Shown: positions 22,024-34,100 of the stretch, piece after piece
Numbering within the stretch: position 1 is the stretch's first letter
Layout: each line of letters begins with the position of its first letter
NCBI GenBank assembly: GCA_030248135.1
Contig: JASANC010002087.1
Location: forward strand, 1-64,000
DNA length: 64,000 nt
Origin: Theristus sp. LFF4_11
Taxonomy: Eukaryota; Nematoda; Chromadorea; Monhysterida; Xyalidae
Reading direction: 5' to 3'
Position numbers and translations under genes: made by a program
Notes under the pieces: generated by a model
What the model was told of the DNA's origin: nothing
The model's input: only the letters and a program-made list of their open reading frames with translations
The model's database searches: none

Positions 22024-24098
22024 GTCGTCCCTTATAAAGTGTGTTTGTTTATACCTGTTCCTTTTTTCGCAGAATCTTTGATATTCACCCCTAAAACGAA
22101 TGTATCGGGTTTTGTTGGAATCATTCACCCATTTCTTGCAACTTCGATTCCATTCTTTCTTTCTTAGCGAGCGCTGTATTTTGCGAAAAAAGGTGGCAGG
22201 TTCGTTCAAACATGTTGTGCCAAGATCTACCGCAGGTTTTGTGTTACGGTTTTTCAATGTTGCACAAAATTCTCGCCACTCCTGCTTGTCGTCATTCGGT
22301 GGTTTGTGCTGAGTGAAAGTTTGCTCACCAGCTGCACCAATTTTTGGTGAACTGATCAAGCATCGTTCGCATTGTCACACCGACAAAATTGCTGCACATG
22401 CGGAACACGCTTTAACTGGCAGCGCATTCAGGTCAGGTCCTCGTTAGGTGTCGTAATTTCTCGAAAACAGCAACCAAAAAAGCGTGTAGACTTCAAAAAA
22501 TAAGCAAACAATACTCAGATCTCATCCCAACTGAAACTGGACATATTCCACATGTCATGCAGCCAGATTTCAACAGCAGAAATACTGAAAAACGCTTCAG
22601 AACAACGGTGAAAATACACAAAAACCCGAGCGCATTCGTTTTGTCTCGTGCATGAGTGGTCGGTCGGTCCGAAGAGTAGGATTTATTCAATGGGGCCTAA
22701 CGGGACTGGACAAAATGAGAGGAGAGGGGGGGGGGACTGGATAGCTGGGACGCATATTTTTGCGTCATGCCCAGCACACCGGTGCACGTACATAAACGTA
22801 CATACATATCAGCACATGTGGAACGCATGTGTGTGCGTGTGGTTGGCTGAATTTTCGATGCTTAGCAGTAGCTGGAGCACGTTAGCGCATGCTATGCGGT
22901 GTAGCTGTTGCTATTTCGTACCAGACAGAAGAACGTGCACGCTATTATTCATATTCGCCATGTTGCGGAAAACAGTGCTAGAGAACGGACAAGTGTATAT
23001 TCTTTCGGTATAAATGAAATACTGTCAACCGTTGAAACGGCGGTGTTCTTCTGCTTTTCGTGTGTTTTAAATGCTGTCATTTTTGTCGCGAATAACTGCT
23101 TGTTTTTCGCTGCTATTTCATGATGAAACTGTGGAATAAAATGTGCGATTCAATGATGGACACGTTGGATATACACGTCGGCATATTCCCGTTTTGTCGT
23201 GTTGATACCAGTTGATTGGAACAACTCCCAAAAATGCTCTCGATTTTGATTATTTATCAGGCTGTGTACATGATTTCAATGCCAGGGCCCATGAGCAAAC
23301 CTGTTTTATACATTTTGATTTTCACAACAAAGTTTCATTGGATCTTTATCAAGGTTGTTTAAAAACTGGTTAACCGTAGCGCGGTGCATGCTCATCGATT
23401 TTTTGCCATCGATAACAATCATCTTATCAGTAAGTGCGATTGCTTTTGAAAGCGTGTTTGTTTTTTGCAGTTCTGTCTTCCTGTCAGTCTTGTCGTTTTC
23501 GGAGATATTCAACTGCTGGGAGCCCCATGTTCATTCAGTCAAGACCATACCTACCTATCAATCTTGTAGCTGCACACTAGCAGACGGAAGAAAAAAACGC
23601 AAATGTTTCAGCGTAATTTTTTCTTGTGTTAGTCAGCGCAATTCAGCGCCAGATAGCACTGAAGCTGCAGCAATGATAGCAACATGCTTAGCTTGTCTAC
23701 TAAGCAAGCGAGCAGCAGTGGCTATTTGCTTGTTGTTGTTGTAGTCATGGACGCTTTTTTCCACCCAGCGTTCCTATTTGTCTTTGGCGTTGTTTTTCGA
23801 TTGAATAATGGCGATCAATTTTCGTGCACTGTTCTTTCTCAGATTAGATGCGTTTCGCAAGTTTATGAATTTCTTTATTTCTCATTTTTAATTCTTATCT
23901 GGTGATTTCGTGATTCAGACGATTGAACTATTACCATCATAAACAACATCACCGGAAAATTTACGAAATTTCGACGCCAAAATCGATTTATGAAAATTCC
24001 CGTGGTCAATACTTTCAACGTAAAAAGTTGAATTCCGTGGTTAAAACAAGAATAAACACACTGGACTTCAATTGAAAAAAAATTGAACTTCGCAAACA
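22024..24098. other. Spacer between the hAT nest and arfaptin
   Basis: A minus-strand open segment at about 22325-21964 is basic (KKWVNDSNKTRYIRFRGEYQ) with an acceptor-like CTTTCACTCAG upstream on that strand. Another minus-strand segment at 23512-23306 encodes KKSMSMHRATVNQFLNNL. I recognise neither; they could be remnants of a transposon or of an unknown minus-strand gene. The rest is T-rich with nothing identifiable. Confidence 0.35.
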
Positions 24099-27000
24099 AT
24101 GATGTCATCGGCGGATGACCGCGACAGTCCGTTCGCAGGGCTGCCGCCGCCGTCTGCGATTGGCAACAGCGGACAGCTGGCCTTGCAGGACGATGATGAG
24201 GTGAGACGGTGGATAAAGGGGCATTCATGAAGCAGTATTTAGTGACCGCATCGCTAGATATTTTAACTGCGTGTCACTAAATAGTACTTCATGAATGCGC
24301 TTTAAGGTTGGAGCGGCTACGAACCAGCTGATTGACTGGCTGCATTTGAATCGGTTGGGACTGCTGATTGGTTGGGCATTTGGCAACGAACAGACGCTGG
24401 GATAGTGGGTGATAGCATGACGTGACTGGGAATTTAGTTTTCTTTGTGGCCTTCTGTAGCAGTGATTGGATGCGGTTGACTTGGAGTCTCCAAGTTGGAG
24501 AAGCACGCTGATTGGTTGGTCTATACGGCCCATGAAGGGCTGGTAAATCGGCAGCTCAGCAAATAATAACTGCATTATGTCGATTCCGGATATTCAGGAA
24601 GTTTCTAAAGCTGTCATCCAAACACTGAAGCATTTCTAACGTTGCATTTGTGCAGATCAACGACGACAACGTCATCGTGACGTCATCGACGCAGAACTCG
24701 CACCACTTCACGACCAGCTCGCACAGCATGGTCACAAACTCACCCTCCACTAGTGACCCGTTCCGTCACCGACCAAACACATTCACTCCGGCGGCTAGAT
24801 CACAATCGGGTGCGTTTTGAACTTTTTGATTTCAAACGGTGCTGTTTTTTTGGTCGTCTGTTGTGCAGCAACGTTTGGAAATCAAGTTTGCTGAGTGGTC
24901 GTGATCGTCAACAAATAGAAGCGATTGGCTTGCATTTGTGGGTTTTAATAAACATAGAAAAAACCAGGTGACGATCTTGGAAAATGAGCAAGAAAAAACC
25001 TTTCACGTTTTCACACAACTTTCAATTGTCCAGTGAATGACGACTCACTAATTTCGCCGAACGGCGGCGGCGGCGCCGGCAGCGACTCCTTCCGAGTGCC
25101 CTCGTTCAACAGCAGCGCCATGTGTGGCCGCTCGAACTACGATTTTTCGGAGATGCAGACGAAACTGGACTCGCTGAAGAAGTGGTCGTTCCAGACGTAC
25201 AAGTGCACGAAACAGGCCGTGTACGAGCACCTCGGCAAGGTTGGCGCAGCGTTTGCTCGTTTTTGGTTTTCACTTTTCTCACCCGTGTGTCCTCGGTAGT
25301 GCATTAGACGGTTGCTCTTGTCCGTGCGCTCGGGGATCGAGCCTCCTCGTCCAAGGGACACTTTATGAGTACTTTAGAGTACACTCAACGGCATTTTTGT
25401 CCGCTGGTCCGAGTTCGCCTTTTCAGAACTAGCTAGCCCACTTTTGAAACATTGTCTAAACTCGGTCTTTCCTTCTTCTTCTTCTTCTCATCTGTCTTCT
25501 TCTTATCCCCAAAATCGTTCTTCCCATGCTCCCGTTGCAGTCGAGTCGCACGGTGGACATCGAGATCGAGCGACAGATCAGCGCGCTTCGTGATCTGCAA
25601 CGCCGCTACGCCCAACTGTTGACGTTCTCGCGCGGCTTCACCACGCACCTGCAGCACATGACCGAGATGCAGACGAAGTTGGCCGATGCGTTCGCGGCGC
25701 TCTCCGATTGCGATTCGCACTCGTTGAAGGTGGCGTGGGTTGTTGGGTTTCTTTGGGAGGCAAAAGTTGCACAGTTTTTTTATGAGGACAAAACAACGCT
25801 GCGTTTGTTATGAGACGAATGAGCGACAGTAGCTGCGAAATAATGATGAGCTCTGGACTCTGGTTGATTCATTTTATTCAGTTTGAGGATTGTATTTTCT
25901 GTGAATAAGCTATTGCACAAGTTTTTCAACTGCTTCAAGAGAGGCACATCACTGATGAGGCCACCCCTCTGCTGCGTATGATGTTGGCCAGGCCGAAATG
26001 CAGAGAACAATCCTGCAACTTGGTTAATCAGAGTTTGTCTGCAGGACTTGGCGATTGCATTTCATTTGTCTGTCTACGGAGTCCGCTTTCTTTTACCACC
26101 GTGACCGTGCTCTGTTCGGTGTGTTTTCAATCGGCCCGTTCAGAAATCTCCGAATGACTTTCTTTATAATCCTTGATTTCGCGAACGTTCTGTCTCGTTG
26201 CAGGATGCATTCCACCGGAACACACTCGCGCAACGCGCCGTCACAGTGAACGCGAACAAACTGCTCTCAGCGCTGCAATTCTTCAACGGCAGCCTACAGA
26301 CGTTGGTCGAGAAGACGATTGAAGACACCGTGACGACGGTGAAGAAGTTCGATCAGTCTCGGTTGGTTTTCGAAGTTGTTTTTCGGTTGATGATGATGCG
26401 TCCTATCGTCGATCTCTAGATTATGAGCAATCCGCTGAGTAGTTGGTGATCACGTGATGCATGCATTCTGTGCCGGTATATTGCCGAGATGGAGGAGGCC
26501 GTGGAACCAATCAGCTGATTGTCTATAATTTACAGTTCGACGCACGTACGTTTGTGTGTATTGGAAAGGACTCCAAGGCCCCTCCCTGGTTACGTCAATC
26601 AACCCTGTTTTGTGGAGCCTAACGAATCTGTTTAGGATGACTGTATTTTCGCGTCGCCTATAGCGCAGCCTCAAACTGCCAACTAAATGTATGCAGGAAA
26701 AAAATGCAAAACGTCCAAGCTTTCACGTTCGATTCAGCTTCGAAACGACAATGCAGCCCAGTGAATTCCAATAATTATGACGAACCTGAAGATTTTTCGA
26801 AAATTGAAAAAAAACCACGGCAGACTCGAATACGACTCGTATCGGACGGACCTGGAGCTGCTGCAGCAGCAGCCGAGCGGCAGCACCGGACTGCAGGGAA
26901 AGATACACGAGGCGGAGGTGAAGTGTGCCGAGCACAAGGTGCAGTACGAACGCCTCCGGGACGATGTACAGGTCAGCTTGTCGCTGTTCTGCCCCGCATT

Positions 27001-27750
27001 TACTCGTGTGATTTGTTTTGATTTTTTTGCGTTAAAGTTAGTGTTATTGTTTGTTTTCACATTTATGTGGGTGTACCCGCCCAGGTGATGTTAGCTTAAG
27101 GATGGTTTCTCTTCCTCTGTGCACTTTGTGTTTAACAAAGCAAAAAAACGTCAGCTAGTTGTCAAGACCACCACCACCCATCCAACGGTGCAGAAAGTTC
27201 TCGCATTTCATTGTTGTATCTAATAATGACGTTTTTCTGAGTTTGAAGCGCTGATTGGGCTAGCGCTGATCAGATTTCCTTCCACAAGCCCAAGCAAGTC
27301 TCACAATCGAATGGTCAAATAGAGCCCTCTGATTGGCTGTCTGAAACCACACTTGTACAACCAAGTCAAACGTGACCAATCAACGAAAGCAAGCTTGATT
27401 TTTGAACGCAGCAATGCGAGAAGATAAGCGAAACGAAAGGTCGCCTTGTTTTCGAGTGGAGGTTTTACCCGACCTGGGTGGCAAATGAGCCTGCCATCAG
27501 GGATTAAATTTTTGCTGGATCAAATGAGAAAAAACCGATGCCATTAGACCACAACGTCATTCATTCATTGCAGGTGAAAATGCAATTCCTCGAAGAGAAC
27601 CGCGTCAAGGTGATGGAGAAGCAACTGTTGCTGTTTCACAATTCAGTCGCCGCCTTCTTCAGCGGCAACCAGGCAGCACTGCAATCGTCCTTAGACGAGT
27701 TCTGCATTAAGCCCCGCCCACCGGCGCCGTCGTTCCTAGAACAACCGTGA
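24099..27750 (+). CDS. ARFIP: Arfaptin (AH/BAR-domain protein)
   Basis: Arfaptins bind Arl1/Arf/Rac GTPases and PI4P and act in trans-Golgi vesicle formation. Exons: 24099-24200, 24656-24809, 25034-25239, 25541-25729, 26204-26361, 26824-26971, 27574-27750 (TGA), with consistent phases and 377 residues (human ARFIP1 373, ARFIP2 341). The first ~120 residues are low-complexity Ser/Asp/Gly/Asn. The AH domain then runs to the end: [63 protein letters not shown] and the last-exon motifs [20 protein letters not shown] and SFLEQ. The long curved helices define a BAR dimer. A family A MITE lies in intron 1 and a family B MITE in intron 5. Two ATGs are adjacent at the start (24099 and 24102). Confidence 0.96.
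24213..24304. mobile_element. Family A MITE, copy in arfaptin intron 1
   Basis: Starts AAAGGGGCATTCATGAAGCA and ends TACTTCATGAATGCGCTTTAA, with inner arms GTATTTAGTGACCGC and GTGTCACTAAATAG. It begins only about 12 nt after the intron donor at 24201. Confidence 0.88.
26416..26540. mobile_element. Family B MITE in arfaptin intron
   Basis: AGTTGGTGATCACGTGATGC near the left and GAACCAATCAGCTGATTG with TTTACAGTTCGAC at the right match family B. The outer left end is degraded. Confidence 0.7.
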
Positions 27751-30700
27751 AGATTATTTTTTTTGTTAGTTTTCCGCAAAAAAAACCTTATGAATCATCG
27801 GTTACATGTTAAGGCGCATTCAAGCAGCAGTACTTTTAGTGACGCGTATCTATAATTGAAGCATAGCTCAGCGTCGTTTAGTTTTGAGTGTCTTGAGTGT
27901 TGAGTGTTGCTGCTTCTTGAGTGTCGGTTTAGTTTTGGAAGCGTATGGCCTGTTCAGTGAAACCTAACAGAGCATAGGGTGTCATAATAAACAGTCGAAC
28001 AATGAAGACCCGTTCATACCTGACGACGTCGACGTACGTCTACAGGCCTTAAATCGTAGACAATGAGTTGATTGGTTGGTCGGCTGACTGCTGATGAGCT
28101 CGATGAAGCAAAAAATTGGCATGTGGCAGATTCAAATGCCAGCAGTATGCACAAAATGCATTTGCCTAAAGTTTCACGGTTTGTCTGAAGTGGTGTCGTA
28201 AATCGTAATCATCTGACAGGTTTAAATGAACATACCGTACTCTGAAGCTGGAAATTAGCCCACTGTTGCGGAACTAACCAGCTTGCAAGGTCAGATGGTA
28301 GTTTCAATAATTACTTTCATTTCATTTATCTTTTTTGCGTATCCAGTGGTTTCTCCTGACAGCGGCAGTTCTATGCATTTGCGTTAAATGCTCGGAGAAA
28401 CAAGGCTTTAGACGATTTGGACTTTTTGATCGAAATTTCGTAGTTTTCAAGGGTTTTGTTTGTCTGGTCATTTTCAACAGTTTTACTGTGATGGTTTTAC
28501 TGTGAAATGTTGCTCTGCAGAACTTGAATGGTTTTCTGAAAAAATGATCCCGTAGGGTTGTGGCGGCTTGTTGGTCAAGTCGATATCTATTCAAATCATA
28601 TGTATACTATGCTGTGACATTGCGGACAAAAAGTGGTGAAGTTTCGGTTTTCATTTCTCGGGCTAGTCTGTGAAACAATTGGAACTTCTTGCTTTAACTT
28701 TTTATCACAACTTCAGGGTACCGGCTGGTTTCTTACTAGTTAAACGAGATGGGTTCGTTGTTTTCGACTTTTGTGCTTTTTTGTTCAATTCTTCAAACGT
28801 TCATTCACTTTTTTATTACACTGCATGTTGTTCTGGTCCCAATCCACTGTGGCATTATGTGATTCATTGTTCAAACTCATGTGTATGTTTGCATGAACGT
28901 TGTTTATCGAAAACGGTTGTGTTTGGTTGTTTGAAAAGATTGTGAACGCTTTGATAGAATAAATCGGTTCAGTGAAAAACAGTTCAGGATGCGACCAAGT
29001 CATTTTCACCAGATTCATGTTCATTTTCAGCTGAATTTCACAAAAATGCAACATTCATCAGTAGTACAATATATAGCTGTAAGAAATTTCAAAGGTAGAT
29101 GTATGAGACAATCAAACGACAGATCAAACAATGGAACTGAGAATGCTAATCGTAGTAGCTAATTATGGTCACTCAGAATATTTGCCGTCCGCTGGAACGT
29201 ATGAAACGGAGAAAAATGACTAAAATCTTTATCGATCAGTCTCAGTAAAGTCTGTTTATTAAAACCTGTCGGGTAGTAATGATGCCATTACAGTGTTTGG
29301 TTGTTCAAACGTGCATTACCGCTGGCATGACATCATTACGGTTTGACAGTTTCCAATAAAACAACCTAAACTCGGTTTGTTTCAGACATCCAGAGATTCA
29401 CGAACATTCAGCAACGGGTGGAAAAACGCATTTAGTTTTGAACAGTTTCGTTTTGAGCAAAAAAACAAACACACACACCGAACCAAACATTGAAACCGAA
29501 TGACGGAATTTCCATTGATCGCGCGTGTGGAATTTCGAATGAACGTGTTAGTCTGTTCAGTAGGACCGGTCAGATAGAAATGACATCATCACAGATGTGA
29601 AGCTCTTGCGTGCACCAGAACCGTTCGACGGTGTGGTGTACCGTGGATAAAGCCCGCAAGTTGACTTCGCGGGACCGCTTTGCTGCTTCTCACTGATTGG
29701 CGGGACTCGCTCCATCGTCCATCCAGCACACACCGTCATACGGGTCTGTTGACTTAGTAACTTTCGAAATTCGAACAACCAAGACGAACAAGAAACGTTT
29801 CCACATTAGAACCGAGGAATAAAAATATGGGTAGAAAGTCTCGACAAGTACACCACACAGAACTAAAGTATGTCTTAAGAACGTACAAATACATACAGCC
29901 TCATCGGGAGAGACACATTCATCAAGGTGAGCATACAGCGGTGAGAAAAGTAGCGGAATTGATTTAGTAGGTATACGATTTGTTACCATAAAATAGTCTT
30001 CGAATGAAGAAATTATTGAACTACAAAATAACATCATTGAATTGCGATCAAGGATGAGTAGCGATTCCTAAAACTCTCACTGAACCTTCACAGAATGGGT
30101 ATGATTAAAAACACGTTTAAGCGCACCGGATTTCGTAACCGGTGCCAACAAAAAAACAACCGGTAGAGATAAAAAATACAAGGTGTGACAGCATTTTTGT
30201 AAAAGTCTCAACGACAACAACAAAAAGCTGCTCTTTATGAGCTTTAATACGAGATTAATAACGTGGCATGTGCGAAACTAATACCAATAGAAAATGGGTA
30301 TAAATCGCAGATTGATGAGTTTGAAACGCACCTAGTTTAAACAACCAACCAAATGCGTGTGCATTTTTCATATTTCCGCAGAAAAAATGTCAAATTATTC
30401 TAGCATTTGGAGCAACAATGCTTCACAAATCATCTAGCAAGGCATCTAAAGAAACGCAGTAGAAATTAAAAAACCACCGAACATACCAGTACAATACAGA
30501 CGGAGTTGCACATATTAGTCTATATAAATTTTGCTGGCCAAGAAAACTGCAATGAACCAAATAAAAAGAACTTTTCAGTCGCATAAAAAAACTGACACTC
30601 TACCACGAACAGATAGAAGACAATGATGTGAGACATTATTCATATCCTGGTCAGTTGATCCCGTATCCAGTCTAAATTAAAAAAAAACACATGAACTTAA

Positions 30701-31133
30701 AAACCGACAAATAATAATATTCACAGAGAGACACCAAAAAACGCACATAAAAAATAACGGGATGTGACAGACGGTAACGGGAGATTGAATGACGAGTAGT
30801 GCAGTGGTAAACAGCATGCGAACAGACAGTATACAATACTCAAAAATCGATTTAATACCATAAAAATCATAGAAACTACAAATAGTCGAGGCGAAATCGA
30901 ACCAACCAAACTAAACTAAACCAAAAAAATTGTTGAATTTACCGAAAAAAACCTGCCGCTTTCACATCAACACAGATGGGCCACATCAACCGTGGCATCA
31001 CGCCCAGGTCAACACGAGCCGAGCCAGTAGCAGACTGAACAAAAAAAATGCAGCCCATCCGCTCGCCACACAACACAATGCACACAAAACAGTAACCGAC
31101 ACTCATAGGGTTCGACTCCGCCCCGAACCAAAT
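27751..31133. other. Convergent spacer, arfaptin and PNPLA6/7 3' regions
   Basis: AATAAA at 27986-27991 may end the arfaptin mRNA. A family A MITE remnant starts at TTAAGGCGCATTCAAGC (27809). A single GGTGTACCGTGG motif lies near 29635. The remainder is A-rich, with no recognisable coding sequence, and may be 3' UTR of the minus-strand gene. Confidence 0.5.
27809..27890. mobile_element. Family A MITE remnant
   Basis: TTAAGGCGCATTCAAGCAGC, then GTACTTTTAGTGACGCGTAT and AGCATAGCTCAGCGTCG. The right end is lost. Confidence 0.6.
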
Positions 31134-34100
31134 CTACGATGACATGGACGGGAATTTGCCGGTCGCGTCGTCGTTGCTGACGGCCCTCAGTGTTCTCCTG
31201 TCATCATCCATCATCAGCAGCTCGTCGCGCACGTCATCATCATCATCGTCGTCAATGTCCAGGTCGTTCTCGCTGCCGCTGTCGCTTTCGTGGCCGCCGA
31301 GTCGCAGCTGCGCCTGTTGCTCCGTCTGCAGCTGGTTCAGATCGTCGGCGCTGCGACTGCGCGGACGCAAATTCTCATCGGACGTGACCGAACTGAGCGA
31401 CTCGTCCTCGGTGTCCACTTCCCAGACTGCGATGATGAAAGATTGCTTTTGTTTGAAGTTGATAAAGTTTCGAGTTTGCATTTAAGAAATGATATAAGTA
31501 GATTTATAAGAAATTTACAGATCGTTCGGTACTAGTTGCGGATGAAGTATGTTGTTTACACCTGTCACTTTTTGCGCACACGGATTTGCTGCATTGTGTT
31601 CGAACGGAGAATTCGGGCACTCAAAATTAACCAAGACGATAAACGCATAGCCAATGTTGCACTTATTACAAACGCGACTCGAATTGACAGTCTGCAGCTC
31701 TTGCACGCGAATACTTTTCAAAGCACATGACGGCGTTTCGGCCAGACACGTTCCAATAAACGGAGGCTATATAAAGTCACACCCAGTTACAGCAGCAATT
31801 CTCTGCCCCCCAAACGCACAGCCTGCCAGTACCTTGACCCAGTCACACCCAAAACAGCACCCCCCGAACCGCACCATCCGGCAAGTCCTCCGGGAACATC
31901 TCATTCTCGGCACGTCGCATCGACACGACACTCGGCACCTGACTGACTGCTGCCGCCAGGTCCGTGAACGACACGTTGCCGAGGGCGCCGCCGCCGCGCG
32001 TGCGCTGATTGGCCAGTGACGCACGTCTCGAGGCGGTCAGCGGCTGGAAAAATGTTTTTGTTTTTTATAATTCTTCGCGGGATGCGCTACGTTCGTTCGT
32101 TGTTTACTGTAATTTCGAATTACTATTGTTTATGGCGACGTCCTAGTCTGACCGACACAACAACACTCGGTTATGACACTGCGGTGATCTTGCACAGTGA
32201 CACTCGTTACGCCTACGATATTACAGTATGCGTGTACGTGCCTGCGAGTTTGTGACTGGGTAATATCGCTGTATTGTGTACTGTTTTCAGACTAGGACTT
32301 CATGATAATGGAAACAGTAAGCACACGAAAAAAACCAGCGTGCAAAACGCGACCTTCGCCCATATTGGGATACAACGATAACAAAGGTGTTTCACTTCTA
32401 TAGATAATTCGGTTCTTCTCGTGCAAAAAAGTCATCCATTTTGCTATTGCGTTTCTAATCCGAATTTACAACATCGATTCTATCTGCAAAAACTCAATAA
32501 TAAGCCACTCTACCTTAACCACAAAATCGTGGAACTGGGACAAAAATAAACTGAACGATCTTAAATAAAACTCAGTTTGATCTGTTGAGCAAGCACTTTG
32601 TGTTTGTAAGACTGCTAGACTGCTAAGCTAGTTGGAGAGCTCCTGCACATGCTGCAGCGATTTTTCGCCGTAACAAAATCGTCACTGGCGGCTGCTCAGA
32701 AACGAAAGCAAGTATAGTCGTCGGTTTTGTTTGCAACGCGATTAGTCCTGAATGGACAATATTTGTGAACGTTTCAAATGCAACATGCCGCAATTTTTTA
32801 CAACCTTTTATGAAACACAACAATCGGTCTGTATTTCGCCAACGTATTTGGTGGAAATGAAGAAAAAAACTTTAAAGTTGAAATACAGGCGAAATGATCA
32901 GCGTGATTTGTAATTTTCAATACGGGACTTGTCGTGGCTGCAACAAAACCGACGTCGATATCCATGAACACTGGAAGTGACATGCTGCGACCGCCTTCAC
33001 CACCACTGTCAATCAACACGTCCATTCCATCAATCAATACCAACGAGTTCATTGTATTGTCGAGGCAACAAAACCGCCGAGAACATGTGTATGGAGCGGA
33101 CTTTGGCAAGGGCGAGCGAAAGAGCAACTTTGCCTTTTTGTTATTCAAGCAACTTACGTCGAAACCGAGTGTATTCAGCACAATATCGTCAGTTAGTGAC
33201 AGGCAATGGCGCTAGAAATGTCGAAAGAAACCTCGATAAAGATTCCAAAAAAAACCAGCACAACACCCAACAGCAACGACACAAACAGGAGAAAGAAATC
33301 ATTCCCAACAAACGTTCGTGTTCCGTTCTTCAAAAGTCTAATTGGCTGCATCATGTACATACAGTACAACCAATCAGCGCTCGGGAATCAAAACTCATCT
33401 AATGTAGCAACAATATAAAAGTCAGCTGGGCTGAATGAAATACCCAGGCAGCACCAAATGAACCCAAAAACACAACGATTGCTTCATATGACGAAACCGC
33501 GGCTTTTTTGTCAAAACGTCTTTTGGTACCCACGCTCAAATGTTTAGCGGCCCCCGGCCCGACACAGAAATAGAGATTTCGACTAAGCAGGCGCCTGCAC
33601 AGCAAATGCACGCTGCCTCGCGTGTGTGCGCAGCAGCCAATCAGCGAGTTGCACATATACAAAACAAGACCGCTGATGTCAACCTTGACTCTCGGCACGT
33701 CCACCTCGTTGACGTCCAGGCTCACAGTGCCCTTGATCATCGATCGACGCCGTCGCCGTGGCTGTTCGACGTTCAGCAGTTTGTCGCCGTCGCGCACCAT
33801 CTCGACGATCACTCGCTGGCCGTGGTTGTAGCCGAGGTTCTGGAGAACGAAAAACGAGTGTTCGAGTGTTCGAGTGTTCTCGAGTTGGTGATCGATGATT
33901 GGCCGGTGGTTATTACGCAATACGATGGGTCATGTCAATTATGATATTAGTGGTATACCAACGGTCCGAACGTAAAGGTGCATTGTAGCTTCTAGATGAC
34001 GTCAAAAATTGGTGCGACTGCGACTTCCATCCGCACTGGCGGTAACTTTTGATCACAATCAATCAAGGTATATGCAGCCAATCAACAACTCACAATAACT

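Noticed and set aside
25300..25400. Possible tRNA-like or SINE segment in arfaptin intron
   Set aside because: A B-box-like GGATCGAGCC is present on the minus strand sense, but I could not place an A box or cloverleaf.
29690..30037. Minus-strand 115-codon ORF near the PNPLA6/7 3' end
   Set aside because: No recognisable motif; most likely chance in 3' UTR or spacer.
31215..31260. CATCATCATCGTCGTC microsatellite as a stand-alone repeat
   Set aside because: It encodes the Asp run in the last PNPLA6/7 exon on the minus strand, so it is described there.
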